From the NCBI RefSeq assembly GCF_028368995.1, contig NZ_JAQNDL010000002.1, positions 1,485,724 to 1,549,723 of the forward strand: 64,000 nt of DNA. The letters run 5' to 3'. This DNA is from Nannocystis bainbridge. Its GTDB lineage: Bacteria > Myxococcota_A > Polyangia > Nannocystales > Nannocystaceae. Position 1 is the stretch's first letter. Every line of letters begins with the position of its first letter. Below are positions 17,844 to 25,191 of the stretch, in pieces. The translations under genes were made by a program, and so were the position numbers. Under the pieces are notes generated by a model. The model was not told the origin of the DNA. It was given only the letters and a program-made list of their open reading frames with translations, and made no database searches.

Positions 17844-18716
17844 GTGCTCCTCGCGCTCATCAAGACGCTCCGGCCGCGTCAGTGGATCAAGAACCTCTTC
17901 GTCGCCGTGCCGCTGATGTACGGCCAACGGCTCACCGATCCGTCGAGCCTGCTCATCACCGCCGGCGCCGTCGCGCTGTTCTGTCTGATCTCCGGCTGCG
18001 TCTACATCCTCAACGACCTCGTCGACGTCGAGAAGGACCGCGCCCACCCGAAGAAGCGCAACCGACCGATCCCGTCGGGCAAGCTGCCCGAGGTCGTCGC
18101 CCGCCGCTTCGCCGTGATCTGCGTGCCGGTCTGCCTCGCGCTCGGCTACTGGCTGCAGCCGCTCTACGCCGCCGCGCTCGGCGGGTACTTCGCGCTCAAC
18201 CTGGCCTACAGCTTCAAGCTCAAGCAGATCGCCTACGTCGACGTGCTGTCGATCGCCGCCGGCTTCATCCTCCGCGTGCTGGCCGGGGCGCTCGCGCTGG
18301 GGATCCCGGCCTCGCCGTGGCTGCTCGGCTGCACGGGCCTCCTGGCCATGTTCCTCGGCTTCGGCAAGCGGGCCCACGAGCTCGCCGGCGCCGAGGACCC
18401 GCAGAAGCAGCGCGCCGCGCTCGCGGCCTACAACCTCACCACGCTGCGGATCATCCTCTACGCGCTGGGCGTCGCCACCGTCGGCCTCTACGTCGCCTAC
18501 ACCCTCAGCGACCACGTGCTCGAGCTGTTCGGCACCAACCGCCTGGCGTGGACGGCCGTGTTCGGGGTGGTGGGCATCGCCCGCTTCATCTTCCTCTCGA
18601 CCACCCGGCGCGAGGCCGAGTCGCCGACCGAGGAGATGCTGAAGGACCCGCTGTTCATGCTCAACTTCGTGGTCTGGATCGCCCTGACCGCCGCGCTCCT
18701 CTACGGTTGGATCTGA
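17844..18716 (+). CDS. UbiA-family prenyltransferase, decaprenyl-phosphate phosphoribosyltransferase-like
   Basis: 290 residues from a GTG start at 17844. The first Asp-rich motif is NDLVDVEKDRAHPKKRNRPI (residues ~55-75), the variant typical of the phosphoribosyl transferases that use polyprenyl phosphate and PRPP (Rv3806c type); a second motif is YVDVLSIAAGF. About nine membrane helices are predicted. The product would be polyprenyl-phosphoryl ribose, a precursor of arabinose-type donors; other polyprenyl acceptors are possible. It is followed 7 bp later by dtd, so the two are probably co-transcribed. Confidence 0.85.
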   Translation: MLLALIKTLRPRQWIKNLFVAVPLMYGQRLTDPSSLLITAGAVALFCLISGCVYILNDLVDVEKDRAHPKKRNRPIPSGKLPEVVARRFAVICVPVCLALGYWLQPLYAAALGGYFALNLAYSFKLKQIAYVDVLSIAAGFILRVLAGALALGIPASPWLLGCTGLLAMFLGFGKRAHELAGAEDPQKQRAALAAYNLTTLRIILYALGVATVGLYVAYTLSDHVLELFGTNRLAWTAVFGVVGIARFIFLSTTRREAESPTEEMLKDPLFMLNFVVWIALTAALLYGWI

Positions 18717-18723
18717 GGCGCGG

Positions 18724-19176
18724 ATGTTGACGGTCATCCAGCGGGTCTCGCGGGCGGCGGTGCGGGTCGACGGCGAGGTCGTCGGCGCCATCGAGCGCGG
18801 CGCCATGTTGCTGGTCGCGGTCGAGCGCGGCGACGTCGACGCCGACGCGATCGCCACCGCCAAGAAGATCGCCTCGCTGCGGTTCTTCCCCGGCGCCACG
18901 CCCATGGATCGCACCCTCGCCGAGGTCGGCGGCGGCGTCCTCGTCGTCTCGCAGTTCACCCTCGCCGGCTCGCTGCGCAAGGGCCGGCGGCCCAGCTTCG
19001 AGGGCGCGGAGCTGCCCGAGCGGGCCCGCGCGCTGTACGAGGCGGTCGCCGCGGCGCTGCGGGCCGAGGGCCTCGAGGTGGCCACCGGGCGCTTCGCCGC
19101 GCACATGGAGGTCGACCTCGTCAACGACGGCCCCGTCACCTTCCTGCTGCGCAGCGTCGCCGGCCAGGTCCAGTGA
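18724..19176 (+). CDS. dtd: D-aminoacyl-tRNA deacylase
   Basis: 150 residues, the normal size. Family motifs are present: the active-site SQFTLAGS and the cross-subunit VNDGPVTF (the Gly-cisPro motif), with RVSRAAVRVDGEVVG at the start. The enzyme hydrolyses D-amino acids from mischarged tRNA in the cytoplasm and acts as a homodimer. It lies 7 bp after the UbiA-family gene, consistent with an operon although the functions are unrelated. Confidence 0.96.
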   Translation: MLTVIQRVSRAAVRVDGEVVGAIERGAMLLVAVERGDVDADAIATAKKIASLRFFPGATPMDRTLAEVGGGVLVVSQFTLAGSLRKGRRPSFEGAELPERARALYEAVAAALRAEGLEVATGRFAAHMEVDLVNDGPVTFLLRSVAGQVQ

Positions 19177-19222
19177 GCCGTTCACTGGCGCGGGCGCCCG
19201 CGGAGCGCTAACGTCGCCGCGT

Positions 19223-19480
19223 ATGCGCACCAGCTTGCTCGTGCTCGTCGCCCTCGCCACCTCGGCCTGCGCCTCGATGCAGGTCGGCGAGAGCCGCCGC
19301 AACGTCACGGCCTTCTGCGTCGGCGCCGACGGCAGCGCCTACGCCATCGCCACGCAGGTCAGCACCGGTGACCGCAAGAGCGACCGCGTCTGTCGCCGCG
19401 CCGTCGCCGGCATGGAGCACCCGCCCGGCGCCGACCTGCCGTGCCGGATGATGGAGTTCACGGTCGTGCGCGACAAGTAG
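19223..19480 (+). CDS. Small hypothetical lipoprotein
   Basis: 85 residues. It has a good lipoprotein signal (LVLVALATSACASMQ, lipobox TSAC) and a mature part of ~69 residues with three further cysteines that could form disulphides. No known domain. It follows dtd by 46 bp on the same strand and ends just before CATG array 3. Confidence 0.7.
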   Translation: MRTSLLVLVALATSACASMQVGESRRNVTAFCVGADGSAYAIATQVSTGDRKSDRVCRRAVAGMEHPPGADLPCRMMEFTVVRDK

Positions 19481-19492
19481 GGCGCTCGCCGG

Positions 19493-19569
19493 CATGGCTG
19501 CGAGGACATGTCGCCGAGAGCATGTCCGTGCGGGCATGTCTTCTTGCACATGCCCGATCGCACATGTCC
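19493..19569. repeat. 14-bp periodic CATG repeat array 3
   Basis: CATG begins at 19493, 19507, 19521, 19535, 19549 and 19563, exactly 14 bp apart. The unit near 19549 (CATGCCCGATCGCA) nearly matches units in array 2 (CATGCCCGATCGAC). It lies between convergent genes, 12 bp after the stop at 19480 and directly against the stop at 19570 of the minus-strand membrane gene. Confidence 0.9.
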
Positions 19570-20694
19570 TCAAAGCCAGCGCACGAACATGAACGCGGCC
19601 AGCACCGCCGGCGGGGCCAGCAGCAGGCCCTCGAGCCCGCGTAGGCGGCCGCTGCGTTCGGGCGCGGGCACCGGCAGGGCGGCCAGCAGGGCGGCGTTGC
19701 GCCGGCGCTCGCGCGCCAGGATCTGCAACGGGCTCAGCCACAGCGCCGCCATGGCGCACCACAGCGCGATCCTCGGCGCGTCGGGCGGCTGAGCGCGCGA
19801 CACCAGCCAGCCGCTCACGAGCAGGAGGGCGACCAGGCGCAGGCGCAGCAGCGGGCACAGGCGCAGCAGCTGGGTGGTGCCGAGCTGCAGGATCGGGTTG
19901 TGCATTCGCGCGACGAAGCCCGGGCGCGGGGCGGGCACGCCGGTGCCCGCCAGCCGCCGCGTCGCCTCGCTGAGCCACGGCACCGCCTCCCACAGCCCCG
20001 CCGCGTAGAGCCGACCGGCCGTCACGCGCACGACGAGCGCCGCCAGCATCGGCGCCGCCAGCAGCGTCCAGTGCTGCGTGCTGGCGGTCCCGCGCTCGGC
20101 CAGGCGGGCCAGCGTCAATTGCCCAGGCATGGCGATCAGCGTCGCCAGCCCGACCCCGAGCGCCGGCGCGTAAAGGTGCACGGCCGCCTCCTCGGCCGTC
20201 CAGCCGCCCGCGCCGAAGCGCTGCGCCTCGCCGATCCAGTGCTCGGGCGGGAACCGGCGCCCGGCGTAGGCCGCGAGCCCGGCGATGCCCGGCTCGATCA
20301 AGCTGGCCGCCAGCGCCAGCCACAGGAAATCACCGAGCAGCCAGGCGCAGCGCGTGAGGTCGGGCAGGGTCGCGGCCGCGATGGCGCCGGCCCCGGCGAC
20401 GACGGTCAGCGCCAGGCCGCGGCGGTGCGCCGGGAGGGCCGATCGGAAGTGGCGCGCCGGCTCGATCGGCAGCGGCAGCAAGCGCTCGCGCTCGGGCGCG
20501 TGGAGGTAACCGCCGAGGCGCGCGTGCAGGCCGGCGAGCAGGAGGAACGGACCGCCGGCGAACACGAGGCCGCGCTGCGCGGTCAACTCGGGCTCGTTGG
20601 CCAGCGCGATAGACCAGGCGGCAGCCAGCACCAGCGGTGCGACCCACGCATTGGGCCAGGTCGCCGGCCAGCGGGGCAGGGGAGGGGCACGCAC
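19570..20694 (-). CDS. Hypothetical integral membrane protein
   Basis: 374 residues with about eight hydrophobic segments, for example LVLAAAWSIALANE, LVFAGGPFLLLAGLHARLGG and LLRLRLVALLLVSGWLV. No recognised family motif. The alternation of Arg-rich loops suggests an inner-membrane protein; a resemblance to ABC-2-type permease-like proteins is possible but unproven. No ATPase partner is adjacent. CATG array 3 abuts its 3' end. Confidence 0.65.
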   Translation of the reverse strand: MRAPPLPRWPATWPNAWVAPLVLAAAWSIALANEPELTAQRGLVFAGGPFLLLAGLHARLGGYLHAPERERLLPLPIEPARHFRSALPAHRRGLALTVVAGAGAIAAATLPDLTRCAWLLGDFLWLALAASLIEPGIAGLAAYAGRRFPPEHWIGEAQRFGAGGWTAEEAAVHLYAPALGVGLATLIAMPGQLTLARLAERGTASTQHWTLLAAPMLAALVVRVTAGRLYAAGLWEAVPWLSEATRRLAGTGVPAPRPGFVARMHNPILQLGTTQLLRLCPLLRLRLVALLLVSGWLVSRAQPPDAPRIALWCAMAALWLSPLQILARERRRNAALLAALPVPAPERSGRLRGLEGLLLAPPAVLAAFMFVRWL

Positions 20695-20808
20695 GCGGCG
20701 AACATAACCGCACTCGAGCGCCGGGGCGAGCGCATCCCGTCGCGGCTCACGGGGCTCGGACAGCTCGACGTAGGTCTCGCCCGCGCCACGTGCGTCGGCT
20801 GGAGGCCG

Positions 20809-21198
20809 TCAGTTCTTCGCGCTGTAGATCGTGAACAGCTCGACGTCGGTCACCGCCACCAGGCGGTACGCGTGTTCGCCCTCGGCGACCGCGATCGGCG
20901 TCGCCGGCAGCAGCTCCACCCGATCGACGCTGTCGTCGGCACGGGTCTCGAGCAGGGCGCGGCCGCCGGTCAGCATCACCGTCATGTCGCGGCGGCCCTT
21001 CGTCGAGATCGCCACCACCTCGCCGGCGCGGACCCGGAGCACCTTGGCCGTGTAGCCCTGGCCCTGGGCCCACACGAACTCGCCGCCGAAGCTGCGGCGC
21101 TCGAACGGCGGGCCATAGTCGTCGTCACCGGGGTCGACGGCGTTCTCGTCCAGAACGGCCTCCGGCTCCTCCGAACCTGCGCGATCCCTGTGCTCCAT
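20809..21198 (-). CDS. Cupin-domain protein (mannose-6-phosphate isomerase type II-like)
   Basis: 129 residues from MEHRDRAGSEEPE (21198). An acidic N-terminus leads into a small cupin: FVWAQGQGYTAKVLRVRAGE, then DMTVMLTGGRALLETRADD and IAVAEGEHAYRLVAVTDVEL. This is the beta-barrel arrangement of the C-terminal part of type II mannose-6-phosphate isomerase/GDP-mannose pyrophosphorylase cupins. The usual first metal-binding histidines are not obvious (RDM replaces the HRxEHW-like motif), so binding rather than catalysis is likely. The start was trimmed from a longer non-conserved frame. Confidence 0.7.
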   Translation of the reverse strand: MEHRDRAGSEEPEAVLDENAVDPGDDDYGPPFERRSFGGEFVWAQGQGYTAKVLRVRAGEVVAISTKGRRDMTVMLTGGRALLETRADDSVDRVELLPATPIAVAEGEHAYRLVAVTDVELFTIYSAKN

Positions 21199-21440
21199 CG
21201 CCGCGATGATAGCCCGGAGCCGCGCAGCACGCGAGGGGGGGACCCGGACCCCGGGACTCTTGCCGTGACGTTGCGTGCCCATGCGCGTCCTCGCCGACCT
21301 CGTAAAGGCGTCCGGGGCGTCGACGAAGGGCGACGCGAACCACGTCTGCGTGGGGGTAGTGGCCGGTTCCTGGGCGGACGCAGGCAGCGCGAGGTCGAGG
21401 AGTCTGCGAGGCGATCCGGCGGGCATTTCGGACGCTGACG
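21199..21440. other. Spacer upstream of cupin gene
   Basis: About 240 bp with no supported gene; it presumably holds the cupin promoter. It leads into degenerate 54-bp repeats. Confidence 0.35.
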
Positions 21441-21657
21441 GCGCGAACGATCGCCATCGGCGTGGGCGATCCGTCGTGCAGATAATCGGCGGCGGCGCGA
21501 ACGCTCGTGTTCGCGGAGAGCGATTTGTCGAGCGCGGCGGTCGACGGCGGCGCGCACGCTCGCGGTCGACGAGGGCGATTTGTCATGCCTCTCGATCCCA
21601 GCGGCGTGCACGCTCACGGCATGTCGCTCATCCGGCGCAAGGGCGTGCGTCCGCGGC
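21441..21657. repeat. Four degenerate ~54-bp repeats
   Basis: The core GCGCGAACG (variants GCGCGCACG, GCGTGCACG) recurs at 21441, 21495, 21550 and 21604, followed each time by a Y-cTCG and, in the first three copies, by GGGCGAT or AGCGATTTGTC. The 54-bp period equals 18 codons, so this may be the decayed coding repeat of the kinase remnant upstream on the minus strand. Confidence 0.5.
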
Positions 21658-21743
21658 GCGCACCAGCGGCGCAGAGGAGCTCTCTTCGTATCTCGACGCG
21701 GCGCGTCCGACTTCTGGGCGTCCAGCTGCTGGGCTGTCGGGCT

Positions 21744-22289
21744 TGTGACGTCCGGGGGCAGGAGAAAGACAGCGAGCAAGGTGCAGGCGAAGAGCACCGT
21801 GAAACCGAGCGACGCGGCGAGGACCCACGGCCTGGGCGGCGCGGGCGTGCTTGGTGGCGGTAGGACGGGCGGCCGAGCCGTCGTCGCCGATGACCGGGCG
21901 AGAGCGGGAGAGGGGCCCATCGGGACATGGAGACCAGTGACCGGCGTGAGCGCTGGCGCTGGCGGCGTCGGTTCGGGCGCGCGAGCGGTCGGCACCAGGG
22001 CCTTGCGGGCCGAGGGCTCGAGGAGTCGCCGAAGTTGCCGCCCGAGTTCGGCCGCGGAGGCCGGCCTCTGTGCCGGGTCTCCGCCGATAGCTCGCATCAC
22101 CAGGTTCTCGAGGTCCGTCGGCAGCCGCACTTCAAACTCCGACGGACGTGCCGGAGCGACGCCGAGTGCAATCTCCACCTGCTGCGCTTGTGCCGTGGTT
22201 CCACGCCACGGCATCCGGGCGGTGAGCAACTTGAACAGCGTGACGCCGAGGGCGAGCCGGGGGCGGTATGTCTGAAGGGACATGTTCAT
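21744..22289 (-). pseudogene. Remnant of a Ser/Thr protein kinase (C-lobe, linker and TM only)
   Basis: The frame from 22289 reads LALGVTLFKLLTARMPWRG and later DPAQRPASAAELGRQLRRLL, matching subdomains IX-XI of PknB-type kinases. A Pro/Ala-rich linker and a membrane segment (PWVLAASLGFTVLFACTLL) follow, as in receptor kinases of myxobacteria. The N-lobe, P-loop, catalytic HRD and DFG parts are absent, so it cannot be an active kinase. The truncation point coincides with a CATG-type motif (ACATGTCCC, 22277-22285). After the TM the frame runs into Arg-rich, non-conserved sequence. Confidence 0.75.
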
Positions 22290-22401
22290 CGAGGATCATC
22301 CGGCAATCACCGCAGCGCGTCGCGTGCATCGACCTGCGCTCGAAGCGGCCGCGCCGAGGCCAGGCGAGGCCCGATATCGCCACGGGGGAGGCGCGGCTAC
22401 G

Positions 22402-23673
22402 ATGGATTGGATGGTCTCCAGAAGAGCTCGTGCCGGGGTCCTCGCGGCCGGGCTCCTGGCCTGCGCGCCCGAGCCGTGCACCGAGGTCGAGGGGCTCGAG
22501 CTGTGGGACGCCGGCGTCTCGGGGCCGTTGTGTGTGCTCGGCGACGTCGTCGTGAACGAGCGGACGGCCGCCGAGCTCGCCCGCCTCGAGGGCATCGAAT
22601 CGATCGCCGGCTCGCTCATCGTATTCGCCAACCCCGAATGGACCGAGCTGCCGCGCTTCGCTTCCCTGCGGGAGATCGGCGGCGCCCTGTCGATCTCCGA
22701 CAACCCCGCGCTCACCACGATCGACGCCTTCCCGGCGCTCGAGCGGATCGGCGGGACGCTCTACGTCGGCGAGCACCCGCGCCTCGTGTCCGTCGCGCTC
22801 GGCGATCGCCTGGTCGAGATCGGCGGCCTCCAGCTCGCGCTCAACCCCGAGCTCGCCTCGATCGCCGGCCTGCAACGCATCGAGTCCGTGGCCGGCGACT
22901 TCATCGTCCAGGAGAGCGGGCGGCTCGCCACGCTCGAGTTCCCCGCGTTGACGCGGGTCGACGGGGGGCTCCGTCTCGTCGCGCTGCCGAGCCTGCGCAG
23001 CGTCGATTTCTCCGGGCTCGTGCGGAGCGGGGGCTTGAGTTTCGCGTCCACGGGCCTCGACGGGCTGGCCGGGTTCTCCGCGCTCGAGAGCGTCGGGTCG
23101 GTCATCCTCGAGGACAACTCGCGGATGACCGAGATCGAGCTCACCGGCTGGGCCCTCGGTTCCCTCAGTGTCCGCGGTAACGCGGGCCTGCGACGCCTGG
23201 CCGCGGTCCTCACCCCGGTCCCGGAGACGACCGCCTCGGTCTTCATCACCGACAACGCCGCGCTCACGCGGATCGACTGCGCCATCGACGGCGAGGAGCT
23301 CCAGTGGCTGGTCCTCACCGACAACGCCGCGCTCGCGCAGATCGCCCCCTGGACGGGCCTCGCGCGCTTGAGCGGCCTGCGCATCCAGCACAACGCGAGC
23401 CTCACCGAGCTCCGCTCGTGGCTGCCCACGCTGTCCCGCGCCGACCAGGTGTGGATCTTCGGCAACGCCGCGCTCCCTCCCGCGGCCGTCGACGCGTTGC
23501 TCGCCGAAGTCGATCACGACCGCGAACCTCGCGTCGGCGACAACGAGGGCCAGGTGACCTTGCTCGATCCGTGCCCGTGGCCCGACGACTACGTCTGCGA
23601 CGCCGAGCAAGACGCGGACGGGGAGCCGGGCACCGGCCTGTGCCTCGTCGATCCGGACGGCTGCGGAGGTTGA
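22402..23673 (+). CDS. Leucine-rich/receptor-L-domain-like lipoprotein
   Basis: 423 residues from ATG 22402, with GGGGGAGG about 10 bp upstream. The signal MDWMVSRRARAGVLAAGLLAC ends in a lipobox. The body contains about a dozen irregular ~22-residue repeats of the form sLxIxxNpaLttidafpaLexIgg (for example ALSISDNPALTTID, SVFITDNAALTRID, WLVLTDNAALAQI), typical of receptor L-domain/LRR beta-solenoids. The C-terminal part is Cys- and acid-rich. Probably a surface lipoprotein for binding. The next gene starts on the base after its stop, so they are co-transcribed. Confidence 0.82.
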   Translation: MDWMVSRRARAGVLAAGLLACAPEPCTEVEGLELWDAGVSGPLCVLGDVVVNERTAAELARLEGIESIAGSLIVFANPEWTELPRFASLREIGGALSISDNPALTTIDAFPALERIGGTLYVGEHPRLVSVALGDRLVEIGGLQLALNPELASIAGLQRIESVAGDFIVQESGRLATLEFPALTRVDGGLRLVALPSLRSVDFSGLVRSGGLSFASTGLDGLAGFSALESVGSVILEDNSRMTEIELTGWALGSLSVRGNAGLRRLAAVLTPVPETTASVFITDNAALTRIDCAIDGEELQWLVLTDNAALAQIAPWTGLARLSGLRIQHNASLTELRSWLPTLSRADQVWIFGNAALPPAAVDALLAEVDHDREPRVGDNEGQVTLLDPCPWPDDYVCDAEQDADGEPGTGLCLVDPDGCGG

Positions 23674-24725
23674 ATGCGCGCTCCTCTTCTCGTCCTCGCT
23701 GTCCTCGTCGCTTGCGCGCCTCCGGTGTCCGACGCCGAGGAGCCGCGTCCTGCGTGGGTCGGTGAGCACTTCACCATCGACACCACTGTCGAGACGGAGC
23801 AGCTGTGCGCCGGCAGCGTGCAGAGCCTCGATCGTTCATCGAGCGCACCTTCGCCTTCCTCGGCGAGCCGGTCCCCGACGACTTCGTCGCGCTCGTGGAG
23901 GTTGGCGACATCTCCCTGTGCCCGCCGACGGCGCAGGCGTGTTACCTGGGGGACCCGAACACGTCGTACCTCCAATCGCTCGCCAATTTCGGTCTGCCGC
24001 TGACGACGCTGCGTCACGAGCTCGTCCACGCAATGACGTGGGAGGCGTGGGGGCCCAGCATCTCGTTCTTCGCCGAGGGCATCGCCGCCGCGCTGCAGGG
24101 GCCCGTACTCGTGGGCGCGCCCCTTCCCGTCGGCGATCAACTCACCCTCACGACGGGGACGCTCGATTACGGCGCGGTGGCGCAGTTCACCCGCTTCCTG
24201 ATCGACACACGCGGCGTGGACGCCTTCCGGCGGATGTATCAGGGCGCGCAGACGTGGTCCGAGGACGACATCCGCGCGCTCTTCCTCGAGGTCTACGGTG
24301 AGTCGCTGGCCGAGCTCGAGGCGGAATACCTGGCCACGCCGCTCGGCTGCACGTACGCGGTCGACCTCTGCGACGCCGGCAGCGCCGAACGGGTCGCGGA
24401 CGTCTGGGCGCACAGCTTCGTCGTCTCGTGCGACGACCCCGGCTACGTCGGCGTCCGCGACTCGTCGCAAGTGTTCTTCACGGGGATGTGGACCGCCATG
24501 ACGCTCCGGGTCGAGCGCGCCGGCCGCTATCGCCTCCGCTCCTCCGACTATGTCGAGCTGGGGGGATGCGGCGCCTGTGTCGGCCCGTGGAGCGGGATCC
24601 CGGCTCTCGACACCGACATCGAGCTCGACCTCGACGCCGGGCTTTACACCCTGCTCGCGCCGGCCGCCGCCGCCACCCGCACGGTTCAGGACGTCGAGCT
24701 GCGGCTCGTCGAGCCCGCGCCCTGA
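23674..24725 (+). pseudogene. HEXXH metallopeptidase-like lipoprotein, frameshifted
   Basis: Frame 1 encodes a lipoprotein signal (MRAPLLVLAVLVACAPP) and the start of the mature protein up to LCAGSVQSLD (~23832). The protein then continues in the next frame as FIERTFAFLGEPVPDDFVAL to the stop at 24725. A single missing base near 23832-23838 restores one ~351-residue protein. The second part holds the zinc-protease motif RHELVHAMTWEAW (HELVH) with a downstream FFAEGIAAAL glutamate, as in gluzincins. No slippery heptamer is present, so a mutation or a sequencing error is more likely than programmed shifting. It directly follows the LRR-like gene. Confidence 0.75.
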
Positions 24726-25191
24726 CGGCCGGCCGCCGACCGCCACGTGCTCGCCCGAGCTCCGGCGTGGTACACGTCGGGCGTGCGCGGTCAGCTCGCG
24801 ATCCTGGGAGCGCTCGCCCTGTTCCACGCGCTGTCGGTGCGCGCGAGGTCGCGGACCCGGCTCTCGAGCGCAGCGTTGTCGACGTACTCGAAGGCGCAGG
24901 ACACGAACACCACGACGCTGTGGTGACGCGCGGTCGCTTGCGCGTGACGGGGCGAATCGCCGGTCGCTCCCCCGTTTTTCGGGCGCCGAGGTCGGGAGGA
25001 TGAGCGGTCTGAACTTCGGTTCAGGTCGATGGAATGTCTCTTCGAACAGGTTCTGGGATGCGCGTGAGGGAATACGAGCGACACCGGCGTGGTTCCGCCA
25101 CAGCCGCGCGTTCGAGGCCGTCCTGCACGAAGGTGGGTCCATGAGAGGCCATCCGGGCCGGTGGCACGTTCGCCCGACTCCGCGAGTCGAC
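24726..25191. other. Spacer with a methyltransferase-like gene remnant
   Basis: About 465 bp without an intact gene. It contains the minus-strand remnant at 24839-24919 described separately and otherwise no recognised feature. Confidence 0.45.
24839..24919 (-). pseudogene. Short remnant of a methyltransferase-like gene related to the element gene at 58477
   Basis: The minus-strand reading SVVVFVSCAFEYVDNAAL closely matches SAVVYVSCVLEYVDDVGA in the TM-anchored protein encoded at 58477-59118; the similarity continues weakly to R/RDLAR. About 27 residues are covered and the flanks do not match. The DNA is also similar (ttcgtgtcctgcgccttcga against tacgtgtcgtgcgtcctgga). It is best explained as debris of an earlier related element. 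Confidence 0.5.

Noticed and set aside
22132..23769. A 545-codon minus-strand frame opposite the LRR-like gene
   Set aside because: It is a shadow of the LRR-like lipoprotein, which has a signal peptide, RBS and regular repeats.
23820..23845. Programmed ribosomal frameshift in the metallopeptidase gene
   Set aside because: No slippery heptamer or downstream pseudoknot is visible; a one-base deletion explains it more simply.
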